Of a stretch of DNA of 48,069 nucleotides, positions 40,403 through 48,069 are shown piece after piece. Within the stretch, counting starts at the first letter, position 1. Every line of letters starts with the position of its first letter. Source of the stretch: Bacteroidales bacterium (lineage in GTDB: Bacteria > Bacteroidota > Bacteroidia > Bacteroidales > Bacteroidaceae). Below the pieces are notes generated by a model, which worked only from the letters and a program-made list of their open reading frames with translations, was not told the DNA's origin and ran no database searches. Location: the NCBI GenBank assembly GCA_018064685.1, contig JAGHUS010000068.1, positions 1-48,069 on the forward strand, in the 5' to 3' direction. The position numbers and the translations under genes were made by a program.

Positions 40403-41329
40403 ATGCCAAATATTATCGACGCTCACTCTCATCTTTGGCTTCGTCAGGACACCGAGGTGGGAGGCAAGAAAATAAAAAGTCTGAAGAACGGTCGCAGCAT
40501 CTTCATGGACGAAGAGGTGCAGATGATTCCTCCCTTCATGATTGACGGCGTCAACTCTGCCGAGGTCTTTCTCTCCAATATGGACTATGCCCAGGTGAGT
40601 GCAGCCGTGGTGGTGCAGGAGATCATCGACGGACAGCAGAACGACTACCTGCTCGATGTGCAGAAACGCTATCCCAACCGCTTCTTCACAATGGGAATGC
40701 CGGACATGAAGAAACTCTCGCTGGGCGAGGCTGGAAAGGAAACCTTTCTTGAAGAGACGAGTGCGTTGCTAGATCGTGGCTTCCGAGGCATTGCCATTCC
40801 CGGTCATCGTCTGACAGAGTCGGTTCACACCCTTCTGCCTATGTGCAAACTGCTGGAGGAGCGCGGCATAATCCTCGACATGTGCCTGGACGACAACGCC
40901 CGGCAGATTGCCGAGATGGCCGAGGTGATTCAGGAATGCCCCAATCTGAAGGTCGCCATCGGGCACTTCGGCATGGTCACCACACCGACGTGGAAGAACC
41001 AGATACTGCTGGCCCGGGAGAGCAAGAACGTCACCATCGAGTCGGGAGGCATCACATGGCTCTACAACAGCGAGTTCTACCCCTACCCCAGTGCCATACG
41101 CAGCATCAAGGAGGCTGCCGACATGGTGGGAATGGACAGACTGATGTGGGGTTCGGACTACCCGCGCACCATTACCGCCATCACCTACAAGATGAGCTAC
41201 GACTTTGTGTGCAAGAGCACCGAGCTAACCGACAAGGACAAGGCACTCTTCCTTGGCGAGAACGCACAACGCTTCTACGGCTTCCTTAATCTGGTAGAAT
41301 TACCTTATATAAAAAATATGTCGGAATAA
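40403..41329 (+). CDS. amidohydrolase-family sugar lactonase, probable L-galactono-1,5-lactonase
   Basis: This is a 308-residue metal-dependent hydrolase of the amidohydrolase-2 group (COG3618-like). The metal-binding HxH is in 'IIDAHSHLW' (His8, His10); later metal or catalytic residues are in 'VAIGHFGMV' and 'LMWGSDYPRT'. Relatives hydrolyse L-fucono-, L-rhamnono- and L-galactono-lactones. Lying between an L-galactose dehydrogenase-like gene and an L-galactonate dehydrogenase-like gene, it most likely opens L-galactonolactone to L-galactonate. It starts 50 bp after the previous stop. The next gene is 206 bp away. Confidence 0.85.
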   Translation: MPNIIDAHSHLWLRQDTEVGGKKIKSLKNGRSIFMDEEVQMIPPFMIDGVNSAEVFLSNMDYAQVSAAVVVQEIIDGQQNDYLLDVQKRYPNRFFTMGMPDMKKLSLGEAGKETFLEETSALLDRGFRGIAIPGHRLTESVHTLLPMCKLLEERGIILDMCLDDNARQIAEMAEVIQECPNLKVAIGHFGMVTTPTWKNQILLARESKNVTIESGGITWLYNSEFYPYPSAIRSIKEAADMVGMDRLMWGSDYPRTITAITYKMSYDFVCKSTELTDKDKALFLGENAQRFYGFLNLVELPYIKNMSE

Positions 41330-41535
41330 GTAAGTGATCAAAATTATTTTTATAATAGATGTGCTCTATTTGTCAGCAGATTTTGTGCTTATTTCGAAGG
41401 AGTGTAGCGGGCTACATGACTGAGAATAAGTGCAAAAGGTGCGACAAAGAGAGTGCATATATTAAAAAAGTTGCTTGCTTTAACATTAACTAAATAATTC
41501 TGATTACTTACTTAAGGATTAACAAAATAACAACA
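41330..41535 (+). promoter_or_regulatory. 206-bp operon spacer with a strong RNA hairpin
   Basis: A 13-bp stem joins TTTTGTGCTTATT (41381-41393) to AATAAGTGCAAAA (41425-41437), with two G-U pairs in RNA. A second hairpin GTAGC/GCTAC (41404-41415) sits inside it. No T tract follows directly, so this is more likely a processing or stability structure than a terminator. No TAnnTTTG promoter was found in the spacer. Confidence 0.6.
41359..41493 (+). CDS. possible small cysteine-rich protein (44 residues)
   Basis: An ATG-to-TAA frame encodes 44 residues with two CxxC pairs ('MCSICQQILC' and 'NKCKRCDKE') and 15% cysteine. It overlaps the hairpin described for this spacer, so it may be chance. A shorter start at 41416 would keep only the second CxxC. 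No family was recognised. Confidence 0.2.
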   Translation: MCSICQQILCLFRRSVAGYMTENKCKRCDKESAYIKKVACFNIN

Positions 41536-42567
41536 ATGAAAGCAATACAGATTCCTTCACTTCAGAAAATTGAAGTCATCAATATCGACAAGCCCGCAAC
41601 ACCCGCTGCCGATGAGGTACTTATCAGCCTGCAGTATGTAGGCTTTTGCGGTTCCGACCTGAACACCTTCCTGGGTCGCAACGGCATGGCAAAGGAAAAC
41701 GTCATCCCTGGACACGAGGTAGGTGCCGTGATCGAAGCCGTAGGCTCGAATGTGCCTGACACACTTCGTCCCGGCATGGTGGTTACCGTCAATCCCTATA
41801 CCAACTGCGGCCACTGCGCATCATGCCGTAACGGTCGCGTCAATGCCTGTCAGCACAATGAGACACTGGGCGTGCAGCGCGACGGTGCCATGCGCGAGCT
41901 GATGCTTCTGCCCTGGCAGAAGATTATCCCCGCCGAAGGACTGGACACCAAGACCTGTGCCATCATCGAACCCATGAGTGTTGGCTTCCATGCTGTCGAT
42001 CGTGCCCAGGTACAAGACATCGACAAGGTGATGGTCATTGGCTGTGGCATGGTGGGCTTGGGTGCCGTGGTACGTGCAGCCCTGCGCGGAGCAACCGTCA
42101 TTGCAGCCGACCTTGATGATGAGAAACTGGCATTGGCCAAGAAACTGGGTGCCACATACACCATCAACACCAAGACCGAGGATGCCCACCAGCGTCTTGC
42201 CGAACTGACCGAAGGACTTGGCCCCGACGTGATAGTAGAGGCCGTGGGAAGCGTTCCCACCTATCAGTTGGCAGTCAACGAGGTTGCCTTTACCGGTCGC
42301 ATCGCTTGTATCGGCTATGCCAAGCAGGACGCCGAACTCCCCACTCGCCTCTTCGTACAGAAAGAGCTGGATGTACGCGGCTCACGCAATGCCATGCCCA
42401 ACGACTTCCGCGCCGTCATCCATTATTTGAAGAATGCAGAGTGTCCCACAGAGGAACTCATCTCCAAAGTAATCAAACCCGAAGAAAGCCAAGAGACAAT
42501 GGAGTATTGGGCACAGAATCCCGGTAAGGTGTTCCGCATCCTTGTCGACTTCACCAAACAGAACTAA
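41536..42567 (+). CDS. zinc-dependent alcohol dehydrogenase, probable L-galactonate 5-dehydrogenase
   Basis: This 343-residue medium-chain dehydrogenase has complete zinc sites: catalytic Cys38 ('GFCGSD'), His60-Glu61 ('PGHE') and probably Glu145; structural Cys91, Cys94, Cys97 and Cys105 ('NCGHCASCRNGRVNAC'). The nucleotide-binding motif 'GCGMVGLGAV' lies near 169-178. It resembles the sorbitol/gulonate/galactonate dehydrogenase group that includes LgoD of E. coli, which oxidises L-galactonate to D-tagaturonate. The next gene reduces tagaturonate, which makes this assignment strong. It ends 22 bp before that gene. Confidence 0.88.
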   Translation: MKAIQIPSLQKIEVINIDKPATPAADEVLISLQYVGFCGSDLNTFLGRNGMAKENVIPGHEVGAVIEAVGSNVPDTLRPGMVVTVNPYTNCGHCASCRNGRVNACQHNETLGVQRDGAMRELMLLPWQKIIPAEGLDTKTCAIIEPMSVGFHAVDRAQVQDIDKVMVIGCGMVGLGAVVRAALRGATVIAADLDDEKLALAKKLGATYTINTKTEDAHQRLAELTEGLGPDVIVEAVGSVPTYQLAVNEVAFTGRIACIGYAKQDAELPTRLFVQKELDVRGSRNAMPNDFRAVIHYLKNAECPTEELISKVIKPEESQETMEYWAQNPGKVFRILVDFTKQN

Positions 42568-42589
42568 ATACATTAACCAGCTATCACTA

Positions 42590-43768
42590 ATGGAAAAGAT
42601 TATTCAATACGGAGAAGGTAACTTCCTTCGCGCATTCGCAGACTGGATGATGGAGAAGGACAGTGTCGTCGTTGTAAAACCACGCCCCGGCAAGGGCCTG
42701 GAGCGTCTTATCGGCCAGCAATGCCGCTACTATGTGTGTGTACAGGGCATGAAGGACGGACAGGTCATCGACAACATCGAGAGGATGGAGAGCATCTCAC
42801 GTGCCATCAACCCTTACGAGGAGCATGACGAATATCTGCGTCTTGCCGAGCAGGAAAGCATCCGCTTCGTCATCAGCAACACCACCGAGGCTGGTATCGC
42901 TTTCGACCCCGAATGCAAACTCAGTGATGCCCCGGCATTGAGCTACCCCGGCAAACTCACACAGCTGCTCTACCATCGCTGGCAACATTTCAAGGGGGCT
43001 GCCGACAAGGGCCTTATCATTCTGCCATGCGAGTTGATATTCCACAACGGAAAGAACCTGCAGAAATGCATCAACCAGTACATCGAGCTGTGGGGACTGG
43101 AAGCAGAATTCAAGCTTTGGGTTGAAACATGCTGCCCTATCTACAACACGCTTGTAGACCGCATCGTGTCTGGCGCACCTACCGAGGAAGAGCAGAAAGA
43201 ATTTGAGAGCAGAATTGCAAGTGCCTCGAACAACGAGGGCAAGGCTGAAGCACAGAACCCCATCTTCGTCAAGGCCGAGCCTTATCACCTCTGGGTTATC
43301 GAAGCTCCCGAGGACGTACGTGCAGAACTGCCTTTACGACAGAACGACTTCAACATCGTATTCACCAACGACGAGCACCCCTATCACGAACGCAAAGTCA
43401 CACTCCTCAATGCCCCCCACACAGTAATGTCGGCACTGGGCACCGAGATGGGACTTGAAACCGTTCGCGACTGCATGATACATCCCACACTGGGTGCAGA
43501 TCTGCAAAAGATGATGAACGAGGAACTTATCCCCACCCTTCTGCCTATGGGCTTCAGCCAGGAAGAACTCGATGCCTACGCACACGACATCACCGACCGC
43601 TTCCTCAACCCCTTCCTGCATCACCGCCTCAGCTCCATACGTTTGAATGCCATCTCAAAATGCAAAGCACGCCTGCTGCCCAGCATGCAACGATACTTCG
43701 AACTAAATGGCACAATGCCGACAATGCTGACAAAGGGCATCATGTCAAACATCAGACTGGAAAATTAA
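42590..43768 (+). CDS. uxaB: tagaturonate reductase
   Basis: This 392-residue protein belongs to the mannitol dehydrogenase family and reduces D-tagaturonate to D-altronate with NADH. The start at 42590 gives the conserved opening 'IIQYGEGNFLRAFADWMM'; an in-frame extension of 16 codons overlaps the previous gene and is not family-like. Other landmarks are 'FVISNTTEAGIAFDP', 'FPGKL'-like 'YPGKLTQLLYHRW', 'LPCELI' and 'KVTLLNAPHTVMSALG'. The altronate dehydratase gene follows after 4 bp, as in classic galacturonate operons, but no UxaC isomerase is present. Confidence 0.94.
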   Translation: MEKIIQYGEGNFLRAFADWMMEKDSVVVVKPRPGKGLERLIGQQCRYYVCVQGMKDGQVIDNIERMESISRAINPYEEHDEYLRLAEQESIRFVISNTTEAGIAFDPECKLSDAPALSYPGKLTQLLYHRWQHFKGAADKGLIILPCELIFHNGKNLQKCINQYIELWGLEAEFKLWVETCCPIYNTLVDRIVSGAPTEEEQKEFESRIASASNNEGKAEAQNPIFVKAEPYHLWVIEAPEDVRAELPLRQNDFNIVFTNDEHPYHERKVTLLNAPHTVMSALGTEMGLETVRDCMIHPTLGADLQKMMNEELIPTLLPMGFSQEELDAYAHDITDRFLNPFLHHRLSSIRLNAISKCKARLLPSMQRYFELNGTMPTMLTKGIMSNIRLEN

Positions 43769-43772
43769 TAAG

Positions 43773-45233
43773 ATGATAATAAACGAGAAAGATAATGTCG
43801 AGATTCTCCTTCAGCCAGAAGACGGGATTCCTGCCGGACATAAACGTGCACGCCGCAACATTGAGCAAGGGGAGAATATAATCAAATACGGTTATCCCAT
43901 CGGACAAGCCACACGCCACATCGACAAGGGTGAGTGGGTGAACGAGAACAACATCAAGACAAATCTTGAAGGAACGCTGGAATACAGCTACCATCCTCAG
44001 ACACAACACACCGCATCGCATGACGTGGAAAGCGTCCAGGCCCCGAAGGACATGCAAAACGGAAAAGCGGAAAGAGAGATCAACGCCTTTCTGCGCCATG
44101 ACAACCAGTGTGGCATCCGCAATGACATCTGGGTAATCCCCACTGTAGGCTGTGTGGCTTCGCTGGCACAACGTCTGGCATCCGACTTCCAGCAAAAAAG
44201 CGGATACCCGACAATGGCATTCGCACATACCTTTGGCTGCTCTCAATTGGGATGCGACCACGAACAGACACGCCAGATTCTCTACTCGCTCACGACCCAC
44301 CCCAATGCCGGTGGCGTACTAGTGTTGGGATTGGGCTGCGAGAACAACCAGCTCAGCACGCTTCGCGACATGCTCGACGAAAAGATTGACACCACACGTG
44401 TACGTTTTCTTGAGGCACAGAAGGTGAAGGACGAGTACGAGGAGGGAATGAGGATCCTGGCGGAGATTCACGACGTCGTGAAAGAAGACAAACGCATCCC
44501 ATTGCCCGTAAGCATGCTGCGTATCGGATTGAAATGCGGAGGCTCCGACGGCTTCTCTGGCATAACCGCCAATCCGCTTTTGGGACGCCTCTCCGACACC
44601 TTGATAGCCCAAGGCGCCACGACAATCCTAACCGAAGTGCCCGAGATGTTCGGAGCCGAGACACTACTCATGGACCGCTGCTGCGATGAAGCCACATTCC
44701 AGAAGACGGTCCGTCTCATCAACGAGTTCAAGGAGTACTACCTCTCGCACAATCTGCCTGTGGGCGAAAACCCATCACCGGGCAATAAGGCTGGAGGTAT
44801 CAGCACACTTGAAGAGAAATCGTTGGGTTGTGTGCAGAAAGGTGGCAGTGCAACGGTAATGGATGTGCTTGACTATGGACAGCAACTCACCACACCCGGA
44901 CTCAATCTGCTCTGCGCCCCAGGCAACGACCTTATTGCCAGCACTGCCTTGGCAGCCTCTGGATGCCAAATGGTGCTCTTTACAACGGGCAGAGGTACAC
45001 CCTTCGGCACCTGTGTTCCCACCCTCAAAGTCAGCACAAACAATGAACTGGCAGCCCAAAAGCCTCACTGGATAGATTTCAATGCAGGATGCTTGCTCAC
45101 TGGTACGTCTTGGGAAGAGGCCACGCAGCAACTCTTGCAACTCGTCATCAACACAGCCAATGGCCAGTCATCGCGAAACGAAGAAAACGGCTACCACGAA
45201 ATTGCAATCTGGAAGAACGGTGTGACGTTGTAA
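43773..45233 (+). CDS. uxaA: altronate dehydratase
   Basis: This 486-residue protein dehydrates D-altronate to 2-keto-3-deoxygluconate. The N-terminal SAF domain (about 1-70, 'DNVEILLQPEDGIPAGHKRA') and the large C-terminal galactarate/altronate dehydratase domain are both present. Landmarks are 'NDIWVIPTVGCV', 'FAHTFGCSQLGCDHEQT', 'LGLGCENNQ', 'LKCGGSDGFSGITANPLLG' and 'FTTGRGTPFGTCVPTLKVSTN'. It is the last gene of the operon. The kinase and aldolase needed to finish the route are not in this window. Confidence 0.95.
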   Translation: MIINEKDNVEILLQPEDGIPAGHKRARRNIEQGENIIKYGYPIGQATRHIDKGEWVNENNIKTNLEGTLEYSYHPQTQHTASHDVESVQAPKDMQNGKAEREINAFLRHDNQCGIRNDIWVIPTVGCVASLAQRLASDFQQKSGYPTMAFAHTFGCSQLGCDHEQTRQILYSLTTHPNAGGVLVLGLGCENNQLSTLRDMLDEKIDTTRVRFLEAQKVKDEYEEGMRILAEIHDVVKEDKRIPLPVSMLRIGLKCGGSDGFSGITANPLLGRLSDTLIAQGATTILTEVPEMFGAETLLMDRCCDEATFQKTVRLINEFKEYYLSHNLPVGENPSPGNKAGGISTLEEKSLGCVQKGGSATVMDVLDYGQQLTTPGLNLLCAPGNDLIASTALAASGCQMVLFTTGRGTPFGTCVPTLKVSTNNELAAQKPHWIDFNAGCLLTGTSWEEATQQLLQLVINTANGQSSRNEENGYHEIAIWKNGVTL

Positions 45234-45235
45234 TT

Positions 45236-45405
45236 AGGTTATAAGGTTATAAGGTTTTAAGGTTATAAGGTTTTAAGGTTATTAGGTTATAAGGTTTTAA
45301 GGTTTTAAGGAGATTACACATTGACAGATCGCCTTTGAAAAGCATCTGGTATAATCCTCAAAACCGTAAAAGGTCTTTAGACCGACCTTAAAACCTTATA
45401 ACCGA
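45236..45405. repeat. 8-nt tandem repeats with a facing inverted copy
   Basis: Left arm 45236-45307 has about nine units of GGTTATAA or GGTTTTAA. The right arm (45381-45405) contains ACCTTAAAACCTTATAACC, the reverse complement. A separate short hairpin AAGGTCTTTAGACC lies between. It sits just downstream of uxaA, before the shared terminator. Confidence 0.8.
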
Positions 45406-45430
45406 ACAACTTGAATACCCTTTATAATTA

Positions 45431-45472
45431 ATGAACCCCGAAAGTATGACTGATACTTTCGGGGTTCATTTC
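45431..45472. terminator. bidirectional terminator between uxaA and the xylanase/esterase gene
   Basis: A perfect 17-bp stem (ATGAACCCCGAAAGTAT, 45431-45447, with 45453-45469) has the 5-nt loop GACTG and short T or A tracts on each side. It lies between two convergent genes and can serve both. Confidence 0.9.
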
Positions 45473-45490
45473 TAAGCTGCTTATGCAACC

Positions 45491-48069
<2,579 letters not shown>

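Noticed and set aside
42542..42589. Longer start for tagaturonate reductase overlapping the previous gene
   Set aside because: The extra 16 residues are read from the other gene's end in another frame; family proteins begin near 'QYGEGNFLRAF'.
36758..45233. Reading the uxaBA pair as a galacturonate operon
   Set aside because: No UxaC isomerase is present, and the three genes before uxaB form a better-fitting route from L-galactose.

Overview
The window reads as a Bacteroidales chromosome, most likely Prevotella or a close relative. The reasons are: a complete Nqr operon, Bacteroidetes-type promoters (TAnnTTTG at -7, with TTTG about 19 nt upstream in the best case), secreted multidomain proteins ending in a short 'GxYIxxGKK' tail, Bacteroidetes versions of LptD and TamB, and a GH10 xylanase/CE1 esterase fusion of the kind known from rumen Prevotella. 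No tRNA, rRNA, CRISPR array, insertion sequence or phage gene was seen.

Layout. 1-49 is the 3' end of an unidentified plus-strand gene with a terminator. 190-8401 (minus) holds an envelope block: a large secreted MG2/carboxypeptidase-regulatory-domain protein, LptD and an HD-domain hydrolase, with a 46-bp tandem repeat between the last two. 8573-10435 (minus) is a secreted C10 (streptopain-like) cysteine protease preceded by a 19-bp tandem repeat. 10761-16837 (minus) is nqrABCDEF, the Na+-pumping NADH:quinone reductase; its NqrC has an odd 12-cysteine tail. 17020-21498 (plus) is a TamB homologue. A LysR regulator (minus) and a class I superoxide reductase (plus) then diverge from a 575-bp gap that carries a palindromic element.

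23658-36100 (minus) encodes three very large secreted proteins: a modular protein with a tyrosine/lipid-phosphatase domain, a GH2 beta-galactosidase with accessory modules, and a protein of unknown function with repeated carbohydrate-binding-like modules. 36758-45233 (plus) is a six-gene run: GH115 alpha-glucuronidase, L-galactose dehydrogenase-like aldo/keto reductase, lactonase, L-galactonate dehydrogenase-like enzyme, tagaturonate reductase and altronate dehydratase. Together the last five form a route from L-galactose through L-galactonate, D-tagaturonate and D-altronate to 2-keto-3-deoxygluconate. Convergent to it at 45491-47857 (minus) is the GH10/CE1 enzyme. The two units suggest use of L-galactose-decorated, glucuronylated and feruloylated plant cell-wall polymer such as grass glucuronoarabinoxylan; that substrate is inference.

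Between genes lie many simple repeats. Several intergenic regions carry arrays of 7-8-nt units facing their own reverse complements, one of them filling the presumed 5' leader of the GH115 operon. Another gap carries two different 22-bp repeats set in the same phase. These repeats and the GH115/L-galactose operon are the most unusual parts of the window.
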